53,150 bases of DNA. Source: a virus. The translations under genes and the position numbers were made by a program. The notes under the pieces were generated by a model, which was not told the DNA's origin, did no database searches, and saw nothing but the letters and a program-made list of their open reading frames with translations. The stretch is from IMG/VR virus record IMGVR_UViG_3300035698_013333, positions 1 to 53,150 of that record. One strand, 5' to 3'. This document shows positions 32,432-41,525 of this stretch, in pieces; position 1 is the first letter of the stretch; each line of letters begins with the position of its first letter.

Positions 32432-33678
32432 AGATTCACCTTCTTTAGTACAGCTTCCGTCATTTTGGTATTACATACAGGGCATTGACCACTTTCTTTG
32501 AGAATGTCCTTGTATTCCTTCGATTTGCTCTGTATCTCTTCGCTGACGAGTTTTAATCTGTTTCCCATATCAGAATATATACGTCTGTACCTTTGGAGCT
32601 CACCGTTCAGATGTAGGGCTTGTGTAAAGGCTGTTATCCTTTTATCTAATGCCGGTAGATTATTTGGGATTTTGAGCTTATTAAGGCTATCTTCCACTTC
32701 TCCTGAATCTTGTTTAGCCCACGCAAGCCTTTTAAAAATATCCTGTAAATTTTCGTATAGTTCTACTCGTTTATTTAATTTTGAGATATCTTTTGGTACG
32801 TTGATATTTCCGATGTTATCAGCAACCGTCACTAAATCTTTCTGCAGTACGGTGAGATTATTAAAAACTCGACTCAGTTCAGAGTGTTTTTCTATCTTGT
32901 CCGTTAATAAATCTAAATTCTCGGGGTAATTTATTTCCTTTATCTGGCCTGAGGCAATGGATATCTGTTTTCTAATTCCCTGTATTTTTTCTTTTATAAT
33001 CTCTGCATCTTCAAAGGTCGTTATTTTTTTAGATAATCCAGACATTACTTTTTCAACTAGCTGTAATGTACCTTCAACTGATTCCAGTTCATCTTCTATT
33101 TTATTAAAATCAGTTTGCTTTTCGTTTATTCCGGCTGATAAATCTTTCTTTGAACGATTAACTCCCAAGATATCTTTGTTCAATCCCTGAGTAACACCGT
33201 CCAGAATATCGTTGCCGGTAAGTTTGTTAAACATCTTTACCCTGAAAGTAGATGAATCATTTAATAAAAAGGGAAGAGATATCTGTGGAGCTACATTAAG
33301 TATGATTTGTTCTTTATCTACCGTCATCGGAAAAACGTTGAGTATCTTAACCACACCGTCAGGCACGGCTCTTCCAATCGCATCGTATCGTTTGGTCTCA
33401 CCGTCTTTCTCGATAATGTAAGCGTTTTCACGGTCTGACTTGATTCGACTAATCACTATATCGGTGTCAGTCGTAATCGCCACTACGGTTTTATCAGAAC
33501 CGTGCTTTCTCACTACATCACCTTTCGGCTCATTGAACATAACCCACTTTAATGCACGGATTACACAGGACTTGCCCGCATCCGTTTCGCCCCACAGACA
33601 ATTTGTTTTAGGGCTAAACTCTGCTTTAAAATGTTCGTGCTTTTGAAAGCACCAAAGCTCAACTTCTTTAATATACAT
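32428..33678 (-). CDS. SbcC/Rad50-like N-terminal ATPase half with zinc hook
   Basis: A 416-aa protein: Walker A GETDAGKS (30-37), Q-loop region, long coiled coil, and zinc-hook motif CPVC (399-402) only 15 residues from the stop. Thus the chain ends at the hook apex, and the returning arm and signature/Walker B lobe come from separate genes. Length of one coiled-coil arm is about 250 residues. Confidence 0.88.
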   Translation of the reverse strand: MYIKEVELWCFQKHEHFKAEFSPKTNCLWGETDAGKSCVIRALKWVMFNEPKGDVVRKHGSDKTVVAITTDTDIVISRIKSDRENAYIIEKDGETKRYDAIGRAVPDGVVKILNVFPMTVDKEQIILNVAPQISLPFLLNDSSTFRVKMFNKLTGNDILDGVTQGLNKDILGVNRSKKDLSAGINEKQTDFNKIEDELESVEGTLQLVEKVMSGLSKKITTFEDAEIIKEKIQGIRKQISIASGQIKEINYPENLDLLTDKIEKHSELSRVFNNLTVLQKDLVTVADNIGNINVPKDISKLNKRVELYENLQDIFKRLAWAKQDSGEVEDSLNKLKIPNNLPALDKRITAFTQALHLNGELQRYRRIYSDMGNRLKLVSEEIQSKSKEYKDILKESGQCPVCNTKMTEAVLKKVNL

Positions 33679-33708
33679 TCTCTTCCCTTTTATTAGCGAC
33701 CTAGCTAA

Positions 33709-34311
33709 TTACCAATCAATAGGTCTTCTTTTGGTCGACTCTACTTTTTTCTTATCTTCCTTAGGAGTTTTAGCCTCTTCTTTTTTGGCTTCATCCTTTG
33801 GAGGAAAACTTGTTGATTCATCAGCCGGAAGCTCTTCTTTTCCGATTGATTTTAGGTATAGATTAATCGTTCCACGCAACTTTCCGTATGAACCGTAAAT
33901 CCCGATTCCCTCACCGGGCTGTGCTGAATCTGCTATCAGCTTTTCAACATTACAAAATGTAGCTTCTTTTTTATCATAAGTTTTTTTCTTATGAGTCAAG
34001 AAAGCTTTCACTCTATAAGATGCTTTTATTAGCTCGATTGTCGAACCCACATCATCAACTGATACGCCACCCATCAGAATATCAAGAAATGAACCGAACC
34101 GATTATTCATCGTTGGATTCAGCGAGGTTTGACTTGTGGCTCTTGCTCCTTTGTACTGTTCCTGTTCAGGCGTATCTGACATTAGCCAATGCCACCTATA
34201 ATAGTTATCATTATTATCTCCCTGAATTTCTTCAATCCAGATTAAATCTAAAAAATAACTATCTTCTGGCGGTATTATAAAACTTGATTTTTCTACTTTA
34301 AAATCACCCAT
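33709..34311 (-). CDS. DUF669-like candidate ssDNA-binding protein
   Basis: A 200-aa protein: N-terminal DFKVEKSSFIIPPEDSYFLD and YYRWHWLMSDTPEQEQYKGA fit an OB-like beta domain of replication-associated phage proteins (DUF669 type), then a helical region and a Lys/Glu/Pro-rich disordered tail ending RRPIDW. The position upstream of sbcC and the tail suit an SSB-type role, but the tail lacks the usual acidic tip. Confidence 0.5.
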   Translation of the reverse strand: MGDFKVEKSSFIIPPEDSYFLDLIWIEEIQGDNNDNYYRWHWLMSDTPEQEQYKGARATSQTSLNPTMNNRFGSFLDILMGGVSVDDVGSTIELIKASYRVKAFLTHKKKTYDKKEATFCNVEKLIADSAQPGEGIGIYGSYGKLRGTINLYLKSIGKEELPADESTSFPPKDEAKKEEAKTPKEDKKKVESTKRRPIDW

Positions 34312-34373
34312 TACTTTTCTCCTTGTGGCTTGATTGCCTTTGGGATTGGCTACCCATAATTAAAGTTCCGTTA

Positions 34374-34850
34374 TTACTGTTCGTCTTCGATTGTCCGAGC
34401 TATGTCGTTCTTCACCAACGCTTCGCAAACTTTCTGTTGTTTGTCTGCTCTGGCTAGAAGACCTTCTTTGTCGATGTCATCCGGCAAAGTCTCTTTAATC
34501 GTTCTGGTAAACTGCCGTGTTTTATAGCTCGGACTCGGCAAGTTCTCCATATACGTTGTCGTTAGCTCCATTGTTTTATCACCCCCTTCGTCTTGGTTAA
34601 TTGTTTGTCTTAATCCTGAAGATGATTCCTTATCATCTTCTTTCTTATCCAACTCTACATCTGCTATTTCTCGTTTTTTCATTTCATTGTACCATTTGGT
34701 TACTGTGCCTGCCGATACGCCTTTATTTTTTGCTACTTGTGATATCGGCAATGTCGGATTAGCCTTCATTAAATCTATGGCTTTCTCTTTTATAGCGGTC
34801 ATCTCTTCTTTTGTTTTACTTTTTTTCTTTTTCGCTGTTTTCTTTTTCAT
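34374..34850 (-). CDS. HTH protein
   Basis: A 158-aa protein with a Lys-rich N-terminus and helix-turn-helix ANPTLPISQVAKNKGVSAGT-VTKWY (residues 30-55), like the DNA-binding part of small terminases and transposase-type regulators. The rest is charged and helical without a known catalytic motif. Possible DNA-binding adaptor or alternate small terminase. Confidence 0.6.
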   Translation of the reverse strand: MKKKTAKKKKSKTKEEMTAIKEKAIDLMKANPTLPISQVAKNKGVSAGTVTKWYNEMKKREIADVELDKKEDDKESSSGLRQTINQDEGGDKTMELTTTYMENLPSPSYKTRQFTRTIKETLPDDIDKEGLLARADKQQKVCEALVKNDIARTIEDEQ

Positions 34851-35037
34851 TCTTCACCTTTTTTTCAAGTATTATTAATAAATTTGAATCTAAATATTTA
34901 GAAGTGCAATCATCGCAAACACATAAAATGCCTACTACCTTTTTCTTCCGTCTGTGTGTTACAAGATTAATGTATTCTTCTGCTCCGCATTCAATACAGG
35001 CTAAATTATAGGCTTCTTTACCTAATAAATCTTTCAT
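34816..35037 (-). CDS. Zinc-ribbon protein
   Basis: A 73-aa protein with ACIECGAEEY and LCVCDDCTSK, two CxxC-type pairs. Lys/Glu-rich C-terminus that overlaps the start of the HTH gene by 35 bp. No family recognised. Confidence 0.6.
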   Translation of the reverse strand: MKDLLGKEAYNLACIECGAEEYINLVTHRRKKKVVGILCVCDDCTSKYLDSNLLIILEKKVKNEKENSEKEKK

Positions 35038-35408
35038 GACTTTAAATGCTTTGTTTTAAATCTTTTATCGCCAAACATTACTGACTTGAATCCGCCTCTT
35101 GGGCCATGAACTTCGTTTGACATCTCACCGTATTTTACTATCGCTTCAGCTCTGGTAATATGATTAATTACAACATAGTAATCTGTTGTATATCTATACC
35201 TATCGGCCTCTTTAATCTTCCTGAGTACATAAGTGGGCTTTCCCATTTTTGCGGTCAACTCTTTCCATTTTTCTTCGCCAAGTTTTTCGAGGATTTTAAA
35301 TCCCCAAGAAACAGGCTCATCGTTATCTATTTCAGCTACTTCGTAATCACCAAGTACATCCTCAAATCCTATTGGCTTTGCAATTCCAACTTTTACGTCA
35401 TCGTCCAT
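35034..35408 (-). CDS. Hypothetical protein
   Basis: A 124-aa protein with acidic start and RYTTDYYVVINHITRAEAIV then HGPRGGFKSVMFGDKRFKTK, suggesting a small alpha/beta DNA- or nucleotide-binding domain. ATGA overlap with the zinc-ribbon gene. No family recognised. Confidence 0.58.
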   Translation of the reverse strand: MDDDVKVGIAKPIGFEDVLGDYEVAEIDNDEPVSWGFKILEKLGEEKWKELTAKMGKPTYVLRKIKEADRYRYTTDYYVVINHITRAEAIVKYGEMSNEVHGPRGGFKSVMFGDKRFKTKHLKS

Positions 35409-35409
35409 C

Positions 35410-35583
35410 TTAGTCCTCCCTCATTATTTTTTCTATCATTTCAGTTCGCCACTTCCTAACTGGCTTATGTGAAACTTTATATTCCCTTTCCAACTGAGCC
35501 ATAGGATAACAGGGGTCATCAAGCATTATAGCTACAACCTTCTTCTTGATTTTTAACATTTCTTTTTCTGGTCGTCTCGCCAT
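35410..35583 (-). CDS. Small HTH protein
   Basis: A 57-aa basic protein; AQLEREYKVSHKPVRKWRTE reads as a helix-turn-helix, with MARRPEKEML before it. TAATG overlap with the gene upstream. Probably a phage-coded transcription or packaging regulator. Confidence 0.6.
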   Translation of the reverse strand: MARRPEKEMLKIKKKVVAIMLDDPCYPMAQLEREYKVSHKPVRKWRTEMIEKIMRED

Positions 35584-36062
35584 TATAAGTTACTCGCCGG
35601 TCCCTGCCACATAAGCCTCTCTACAACTTTTTTTAGCATATTAACAACTTCTGTTACCGACTCACAGGCAGCTCTCATTATTTTAGCTCTTCTATCTTTT
35701 TCACATTCATCAAAGCGAAATTTTTCAATAAGTGTTTCAGCTGTATTATCTACCATTCCCTGAGTAAACTTTGGATTTTCTTCTTTTATCTTCGTCCACT
35801 TACTGGCCTTCTGATATCTCGTAGCATTTTTAGCTTTTACACCGTCTGATTCCATATTGCTCGCCAATGATGCTAAATGAAAATTATACGCAACCAACTT
35901 CATAGCATCTGCCTGCAGTTCATCAATACTGGCTTCCATAGCATCTTTTCCGGTGAATGAAGTATATTTATCTATAATCTCCATCACTTCTACGATTACT
36001 TGGATGTCGTTGTCTTGATAAATCCTTTTGATTTCTTCTTTCGCTTGTTGCAGTCTGGACAT
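35583..36062 (-). CDS. Hypothetical helical protein
   Basis: A 159-aa mostly helical protein (EEIKRIYQDNDIQVIVEVME, later RRAKIMRAACESVTEVVNML). A similar layout occurs in phage replication regions, but I do not recognise a named family. Its first 67 bp overlap a small membrane protein frame. Confidence 0.58.
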   Translation of the reverse strand: MSRLQQAKEEIKRIYQDNDIQVIVEVMEIIDKYTSFTGKDAMEASIDELQADAMKLVAYNFHLASLASNMESDGVKAKNATRYQKASKWTKIKEENPKFTQGMVDNTAETLIEKFRFDECEKDRRAKIMRAACESVTEVVNMLKKVVERLMWQGPASNL

Positions 36063-36151
36063 TTACATCTCCCTTTATTTTTATTTAAATTATATCCGAG
36101 CATCAACATACTGAAAACTACTATGAAAATAAATGCTACTGCTTTTTCCAT
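35996..36151 (-). CDS. Possible small membrane protein with CxC-PDC motif
   Basis: A 51-aa frame: membrane helix AVAFIFIVVFSMLMLGY, then GRCKCPDCNKRKKK. The last 67 bp overlap the next gene. The membrane helix and clustered Cys look selected, but the overlap makes it less sure. The start follows the preceding stop at 36152 directly. Confidence 0.42.
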   Translation of the reverse strand: MEKAVAFIFIVVFSMLMLGYNLNKNKGRCKCPDCNKRKKKSKGFIKTTTSK

Positions 36152-36367
36152 TTATTCATTCCTTATTTTATAATCAAACTTCCAAGTCTTAAATTTATTT
36201 TCAGCAGCTCTTTTTGTTCCTTTTAAAATCCCCTCTAAAAAATCATCCATCAATTCTTCTGCGAAATTATTTCTAGTTTGTTTTACCTCAAAGTCAATTT
36301 CGATTATATATTTCTTCTTAACTTTGCCTTTAATAGATTTCTTTTTATAAGATTTAATAGCTTCCAT
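36152..36367 (-). CDS. Hypothetical protein
   Basis: A 71-aa very basic protein (MEAIKSYKKKSIKGKVKKKY) with a central acidic helix FAEELMDDFLEGILKG. An upstream block GGCTATAATAAGATA resembles a recurring motif (see 40106 and 42848). Function unknown. Confidence 0.5.
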   Translation of the reverse strand: MEAIKSYKKKSIKGKVKKKYIIEIDFEVKQTRNNFAEELMDDFLEGILKGTKRAAENKFKTWKFDYKIRNE

Positions 36368-36380
36368 TTTTTTCTTCCTC

Positions 36381-36394
36381 TATCTTATTATAGC
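36381..36394 (-). promoter_or_regulatory. Variant copy of the CGCTATAATA motif
   Basis: The 14 bases GCTATAATAAGATA are identical to part of the copy at 42848, but the first position is GG rather than CC. It lies between the polymerase gene and the small basic protein gene. Confidence 0.35.
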
Positions 36395-36414
36395 CATCAA
36401 GTTCTAAAATGGCC

Positions 36415-39400
36415 TCACTTTATAAAAATAATTTGGTCACCCTTCTTTACATCAATAGCAATCTTTCCTTTATCTAATTTTCTGCCTTGTAAAATCACTA
36501 CCTGACCTTCTTTCAAATGATTCTGGTATGTCAGCCAAGCCGAATGCCATACGCATACTGACCAGTCGTTAAAACCTGAGATATCCAGAAATGCCATCTC
36601 GCCGTTTTTCGCTTCCCATATCCTCATTTTATCAATCTGTCCGGCAACTTTTATCAGTATTTTTGGATTGCTTACTTCTCCTGTACCGTCTTTTAAATCT
36701 ATTCCGTGTCTTTCTAACTGGTCTTTGTATTCCATTATCGGATGACCTTTTAGATAAAATCCAAGCGCTTCGTATTCATATTGATATTTATATTTCTTAT
36801 CCCATTCATCCGTCAGCGCGAAAAATGGAAGATGTATCAAGGCTAGTTTTTTCTTGCTCTTTGTCTTTCTTGTTTCATCTAAATAATTATCAAGTATTCT
36901 TCTCGCATATCCAAAGGAATCAAATGCTCCGGCCTTTATTAGATTTTCAATAGCTCCTTTGTTTACCGTCCTTCCGGTAACCATATCTAAAAAACTAAGA
37001 AAACTATTAAATGGCCTTTTAGGCTCTATCTCAGCCCATCCTTTTATCGAAAACTTTTTAACCATTCCAAGTCCGCACCTGACGGCATTTCCTTCTCTTT
37101 TGAATCCCCAATCTGATTTATTAATGTCAGGCGGTAAAACTTCTATTCCGTTTATTATGGCATCTTTTAAATATCTCTGCAGTTTATCAGAATCTCCGAC
37201 CTGAACCGTCAGCTCAGCCACAGCCCAATCTATCGGATGATATATTTTAAACCACATACTCCAATAGCTCGATAATGTATAAGCTACGGCGTGGCTTTTG
37301 TTAAACGAATATGAAGCTGACCTTTCAATTATTTTAAATAACTCGGTCATTATATCCCTGTCATGGCCTTTCTCAACTCCACCTTCCACAAAATGAGTTC
37401 TTAGCTTAGCCATCTGGTCTGCTTTCTTCTTTCCGATTGCTTTCCGTAAATCGTCTGCTCTTTCTAAACTGAATCCGGCTATATCAACAGCTATTTTCAT
37501 CGCTTGTTCCTGATATAAGATTATATTTCTTGTGTCTTTTAGAATCGGAATCAGTTCCGGCATAATCGGAATATAATCATTCCTTTTGAAATGATTTATA
37601 AAATCATACGCACCCGGCCTGACCAATGCTGTTATAGCCGTTAGCGTTTCAAAGTCTTTTGGTTTTACTTTTACCACCGTTTCATTACCGAGCTCACTTT
37701 GGAATTGGAATATATCCCAACAATTACCTTTCTCAAATTCTTTAAAAACAGCTTTATCATCCAAAGGAATATTCTGTAAATTTGTTACTCCCGTAGCTTG
37801 TTTCACCAACGAAAGTGTTGTCTGAGTTTTGGAGCTCAAACAGTCAACTTTTAGTAAACCGAGTATGTCGGCATCTTCCATATCACATTGAATCACAGGC
37901 TCACCTTTACTGGCCTCTGATAGCCGTAAAGCTACTGTCTCTGTAATATCTATATTTGATATTATTATTCCTGCGGGATGGATGCCTTGAGTCTTGATTC
38001 TGCCTTCCAATCTTCGTGCAATTTTAAATACCTCAGGGTATTGTTTATAAAAAGTCATGAAGTTTGGTTCTGTCAAGATAGCTTTATCAATCGTCATATT
38101 AGCCGTCTGTCGTGTTGGGAAAGACTTTGACATTATCTCCGCTGTAGAATAATCGACCCCACATACTCGGCAACAATCTTTTATGGACCCTCTCCCTTGA
38201 AGGGCAACATAAGTAGAAATTTTAGCTGTTTTCCATCGTGACCTTATGTAATCTAATACTTCATCTCTTCGTGAAGCATCAAAATCAATATCAATATCCG
38301 GTAATGTTTTTCTTTCTGGATTTAAGAACCTTTCAAATATCAAGCCGTATTCCATCGGATTAACATCTGTTATTCTTAAAACATAAGCTATTAATGAACC
38401 CGATACCGAACCTCTGCCCGCTCCGACCTGAATTCCTTGCTCTCTAGCCCATCTGACAATATCAGTAATCAATAGAAAATATTTCTCAAATCCGAGTTTC
38501 ATTATTACATCATATTCATATCTGATTCTTTTCCGGCAAATGTCGCTGTCTGCTACCTGAGGGAAATTATCCAGACTCAAATTTATCAAATCCTTTAAAT
38601 CTCTTCCACCTTCAACCGTTGGAAATTCTTGATTACTTGTTATTTCAAACTCTTCTACTTTATCGGCTATTTCGGAAGTGTTTATTATGCTTTGTTTCAC
38701 CAACTCAAAATCTATCTGAGGATGATACATCTCAAAAAGCATTTCCATCTCGTCTTGTGACATGAAAAAATAAGTCGAGCCTTTAAATCCCGGTAACAAG
38801 CCTAGAAGCTGTCTTTTCTGAATCCCCAGAAGAGCATCGTGAATCGGTTTATCCTGTTCATCGATATAATGAACATCATTTGTAGCTACCGTCTTTACAC
38901 CTGTCTCTTTAGCTAACCGTGCTATAATAGGATTTATTTTTATATACTCTTCTGTTTTATCAGGCTGTAACTCAATATAATAATCATCTCCAAATATAGA
39001 TTTCCACCATAAGATTTCATTGAAAATTTCTGGTTCAGGTTTATCTTTCCAAGCCATACAAGAAGGATACCCAAGCAAACAACCCGAAAGAGCTATTAAA
39101 TCTTTACTGTGTTCCTGTAACATCTTTTTATCTATTCGAGGCCTGTAATAAAATCCTTCCATATTTGACCTCGTACTCAACTTCAGTAAATTTTTATAAC
39201 CATTCTCATTCTTAGCTATTAAAATAACGTGTCGTCTATCTCTTTCCCGCGGTTCTACATCATCGACAATATAAAACTCACAGCCTATCAATGGCTTAAT
39301 CCCAACCTGACGGCATATTCTGTGGAATTTATAAACTCCGTAAAGATTTCCGTGGTCAGTTATAGCAACGGCTTTCATATTCATTCGTCTAGCTTTTAAT

Positions 39401-39825
39401 ATGATTTCTTCAACGTGGCCCATTCCGTCAAGTAGAGAAAATTCTGAGTGTACGTGTAACTGCACCAACGAGGTAGATACCTTTAGGAAGTCTGGCTCTT
39501 TACCCCAATATTTTTTATTGAGGATTATCTGTGTTCCGTGTTTATAATCTTCTTCGACTCCAAACTCTTTCATCATATCGATTTCAGAGAAAAAATGTTC
39601 ATTAAAATATTCATCAAAAATATGAATAATTCTACATCCCCTGTCAAACAAATCTCCGAGTAGCTTTTTATCTACTCCCCAACCGTTATGTAAAAAATGA
39701 AGATGTTTGTCTGCAGTTCGTTTGGAAGAATATACTTGACCTTTAATAGTTCCGGTAATTACATCACTTTTACCGTCCTCTATTTTAAATACTCTGTCGC
39801 CTCTGATTTCAAGTTCTACTGTCAT
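36415..39825 (-). CDS. dnaE: DNA polymerase III alpha subunit (DnaE type)
   Basis: A 1136-aa C-family polymerase. Residues 1-118 are an extra N-terminal domain not found in cellular DnaE. A PHP domain starts at LHVHSEFSLLDG (123-134) with AITDHGNLYG. The palm has GRGSVSGSL and the catalytic PDIDIDF near 500; the fingers and helix-hairpin-helix follow, and an OB-like domain lies near the end. No exonuclease insert. Its ATG overlaps the stop of an upstream gene (TAATG). Works with the DnaB/DnaC/DnaG set. Confidence 0.95.
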   Translation of the reverse strand: MTVELEIRGDRVFKIEDGKSDVITGTIKGQVYSSKRTADKHLHFLHNGWGVDKKLLGDLFDRGCRIIHIFDEYFNEHFFSEIDMMKEFGVEEDYKHGTQIILNKKYWGKEPDFLKVSTSLVQLHVHSEFSLLDGMGHVEEIILKARRMNMKAVAITDHGNLYGVYKFHRICRQVGIKPLIGCEFYIVDDVEPRERDRRHVILIAKNENGYKNLLKLSTRSNMEGFYYRPRIDKKMLQEHSKDLIALSGCLLGYPSCMAWKDKPEPEIFNEILWWKSIFGDDYYIELQPDKTEEYIKINPIIARLAKETGVKTVATNDVHYIDEQDKPIHDALLGIQKRQLLGLLPGFKGSTYFFMSQDEMEMLFEMYHPQIDFELVKQSIINTSEIADKVEEFEITSNQEFPTVEGGRDLKDLINLSLDNFPQVADSDICRKRIRYEYDVIMKLGFEKYFLLITDIVRWAREQGIQVGAGRGSVSGSLIAYVLRITDVNPMEYGLIFERFLNPERKTLPDIDIDFDASRRDEVLDYIRSRWKTAKISTYVALQGRGSIKDCCRVCGVDYSTAEIMSKSFPTRQTANMTIDKAILTEPNFMTFYKQYPEVFKIARRLEGRIKTQGIHPAGIIISNIDITETVALRLSEASKGEPVIQCDMEDADILGLLKVDCLSSKTQTTLSLVKQATGVTNLQNIPLDDKAVFKEFEKGNCWDIFQFQSELGNETVVKVKPKDFETLTAITALVRPGAYDFINHFKRNDYIPIMPELIPILKDTRNIILYQEQAMKIAVDIAGFSLERADDLRKAIGKKKADQMAKLRTHFVEGGVEKGHDRDIMTELFKIIERSASYSFNKSHAVAYTLSSYWSMWFKIYHPIDWAVAELTVQVGDSDKLQRYLKDAIINGIEVLPPDINKSDWGFKREGNAVRCGLGMVKKFSIKGWAEIEPKRPFNSFLSFLDMVTGRTVNKGAIENLIKAGAFDSFGYARRILDNYLDETRKTKSKKKLALIHLPFFALTDEWDKKYKYQYEYEALGFYLKGHPIMEYKDQLERHGIDLKDGTGEVSNPKILIKVAGQIDKMRIWEAKNGEMAFLDISGFNDWSVCVWHSAWLTYQNHLKEGQVVILQGRKLDKGKIAIDVKKGDQIIFIK

Positions 39826-40082
39826 TAAGTAAGTCTCTTTCTCAATACATCTATTATTATATCTAATAAAATATTTTGAGCTCTGTTAGTTTTCCATAAT
39901 AAAATATTATATTCTTTATCCTTAACTAATTCTTCTTCATCGTGTTTATGTAAATTTATCTCTCTAACTATTATTTTTTTTATTTGTATTTTAAACCTAT
40001 TTCTTGAAAGAGCTCTGCAACCGCCTAATTCAGATTGTTGTAATTCAAGAAATGAATCTATTATTTCATCAAAGGTTTCGAT
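39825..40082 (-). CDS. Hypothetical protein with apparent AUC start
   Basis: An 85-codon frame ending in TAATG overlap with the polymerase start. AAGGAG lies five bases before an ATC, and no ATG, GTG or TTG is available between the preceding stop and the conserved-looking ETFDEIIDSFLELQQSE. Charged and helical. Either a near-cognate start (compare AUU in infC) or a base error at the third position. No family recognised. Confidence 0.5.
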   Translation of the reverse strand: METFDEIIDSFLELQQSELGGCRALSRNRFKIQIKKIIVREINLHKHDEEELVKDKEYNILLWKTNRAQNILLDIIIDVLRKRLT

Positions 40083-40105
40083 TTTAACTCCTTGTTTTAT
40101 TTCTA

Positions 40106-40117
40106 TATTATAGCGGT
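40106..40117 (-). promoter_or_regulatory. ACCGCTATAATA motif upstream of the AUC-start gene
   Basis: One of three exact copies of ACCGCTATAATA in gene junctions (also 42848-42859 and 49213-49224). It contains TATAAT and lies 13 bases before an AAGGAG site. No good -35 is present, so a phage-specific promoter or -10-only site is possible. Confidence 0.4.
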
Positions 40118-40725
40118 TAATTCAGCGTTGTAGCATCGTCAAGGATTTTTGTAGCTGTCTGTAATCTTCGTATATCAGCATTTACTTTTCCGTTCGTGAC
40201 ATTTAACATTCCAGATATTTCTTTTCGGGATTTTCCGTCTGCCATTAATTGTAGAGTTTGTTTCGTGGATTTTATGTTCTGCTTCTGGATATCCATTTCG
40301 TCTATTACCATATTCAGTTCTTCCAGATATCCTTCCATATCAGAATATGATTCATCATCGGGTATTACGTCTTCCAGAAAATCGGATATCATTACGACTT
40401 TTCCTGTCATACTCTCGCCTCTGAATCCTTTCTTTATTACCGGATTAGATTCTCTTATCTTTGTTCTAATCCACGTTCTCACAACTTGTCTGGTTCTGTT
40501 AAAAGCCCAAGTCTCAAATTGTGCCTTTTCTGGTTCGTATTCGTCAAACCTTGTTACTATGTTTATTAAGACCTCTTGTTTCAAATCATCCACATCTGCT
40601 TTCTGTAAAGCTTTTTTATGTAGCCATCCGTCTAGCTTTACTTTGTTCATCCATCCTATCAAAACTCCATCTAACGCCCCTTGTCCTTCTCTTACCCTTT
40701 TCACTTGTTCCGTTAAATTTTCCAT
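40117..40725 (-). CDS. Sigma-70-like RNA polymerase sigma factor
   Basis: A 202-aa ECF-size sigma factor. Region 2: DVDDLKQEVLINIVTRFDEY and FETWAFNRTRQVVRTWI. Region 4: a helix-turn-helix with GKSRKEISGMLNVTNGKVNA. AAGGAG seven bases upstream. It would redirect host RNA polymerase to phage promoters, perhaps late or middle ones. Its promoter is overlapped by a palindrome. Confidence 0.82.
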   Translation of the reverse strand: MENLTEQVKRVREGQGALDGVLIGWMNKVKLDGWLHKKALQKADVDDLKQEVLINIVTRFDEYEPEKAQFETWAFNRTRQVVRTWIRTKIRESNPVIKKGFRGESMTGKVVMISDFLEDVIPDDESYSDMEGYLEELNMVIDEMDIQKQNIKSTKQTLQLMADGKSRKEISGMLNVTNGKVNADIRRLQTATKILDDATTLN

Positions 40726-40745
40726 TTTGACTCCTTATTTTGTTA

Positions 40746-40776
40746 TATGTTATAATATAACATACTATAAAGTCAA
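40746..40776 (-). promoter_or_regulatory. Promoter/operator of the sigma-factor gene
   Basis: TTGACT (40771-40776) is followed by a palindrome TATGTTAT-N3-ATAACATA (40746-40764). A -10 of TATAAC at 16 bp is the best fit. The 19-base block TATAGTATGTTATATTATA is shared, with one change, by the promoter at 51467-51495. Confidence 0.5.
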
Positions 40777-40804
40777 GGGAAAAGTACGGATTTCGTAAAA
40801 AACT

Positions 40805-41050
40805 TTAGCCGACCTTTTCTGTCTCAGCCGGTTCGATTCCAACCGATACCTCGTCTGATACTTTTAGGGATTTTAATATCTGTCTGCGTTTTTTTCTCCT
40901 ATCTTTTTTTCTTTTTTTTCGACACTCGGAACACCGTTTAGGTTCTATGAAAGCTTTTTTTAAATAAAATTCCTGTTCACCTTTTGTAAAAATAAAATTA
41001 CTATCACAGTCTGAGCATTTTAATTCTTTGTCTGTTAAATTAACTACCAT
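40805..41050 (-). CDS. Zinc-ribbon protein (zf-trcl type)
   Basis: An 81-aa protein starting MVVNLTDKELKCSDCDSNF, with FTKGEQEFYLKKAFIEPKRC and SECRKKRKKD, matching the probable zinc-binding domain family zf-trcl. AAGGAG lies eight bases before this ATG. The basic tail suggests nucleic-acid binding. Confidence 0.78.
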   Translation of the reverse strand: MVVNLTDKELKCSDCDSNFIFTKGEQEFYLKKAFIEPKRCSECRKKRKKDRRKKRRQILKSLKVSDEVSVGIEPAETEKVG

Positions 41051-41525
41051 CGCTTGACTCCTTTTCTTCAAAAACGATTAACATAGCTCGTCTCGTTTCA
41101 ACTGTATGAGGCTTGTTAAGCATATCAGGAAGTCTTTCGTCTGGTGCACATCCGGCAATATAAAAATTGTGTACTCCACAAGGTTTATTTGCATCGCTGT
41201 CAAAATATAATTTCCAATCAATAGCTTTATGAACTGTAAAACCATTAACTTTCGTTCCCTTTTTTATAAAAACTTCCTTCATATCAAGCCTCCATTTAAC
41301 TCGATTTTTATTTTTAAAAGAGCAGATTGCTCTAGTCGCTGCGAATAAATTTACTATCTTGCATTTAGGACAATATAATTTAAGAAGCGTTACACCTTTC
41401 TTTGTAACATCTGAAAGGTTACACCTTACTATTTTATTAAATCCCTCAATCTCAGCCCATTGAGTTAGATTAATTTCTTTAAGTACAGTGTAACAATGCC
41501 ATCCGGCACAAGTTATTTTAGCCAT
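41040..41525 (-). CDS. Hypothetical protein with Com-like zinc motif
   Basis: A 161-aa protein. EGFNKIVRCNLSDV, then KLYCPKCKIVN resembles the Com-type zinc finger used as a translational regulator; the C-terminal part has CGVHNFYIAGCAPDE. Assignment is tentative. Confidence 0.5.
   Translation of the reverse strand: MAKITCAGWHCYTVLKEINLTQWAEIEGFNKIVRCNLSDVTKKGVTLLKLYCPKCKIVNLFAATRAICSFKNKNRVKWRLDMKEVFIKKGTKVNGFTVHKAIDWKLYFDSDANKPCGVHNFYIAGCAPDERLPDMLNKPHTVETRRAMLIVFEEKESSDGS

Noticed and set aside
34785-34800. Further ACCGCTATAA-like copies (34794, 48488) as regulatory motifs
   Set aside because: Both are inside well-supported coding sequence and lack the final bases of the motif.
36415-39825. 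An intein in the polymerase
   Set aside because: The chain is 1136 aa, explained by the extra N-terminal domain; no Cys/Ser...HN block is seen.
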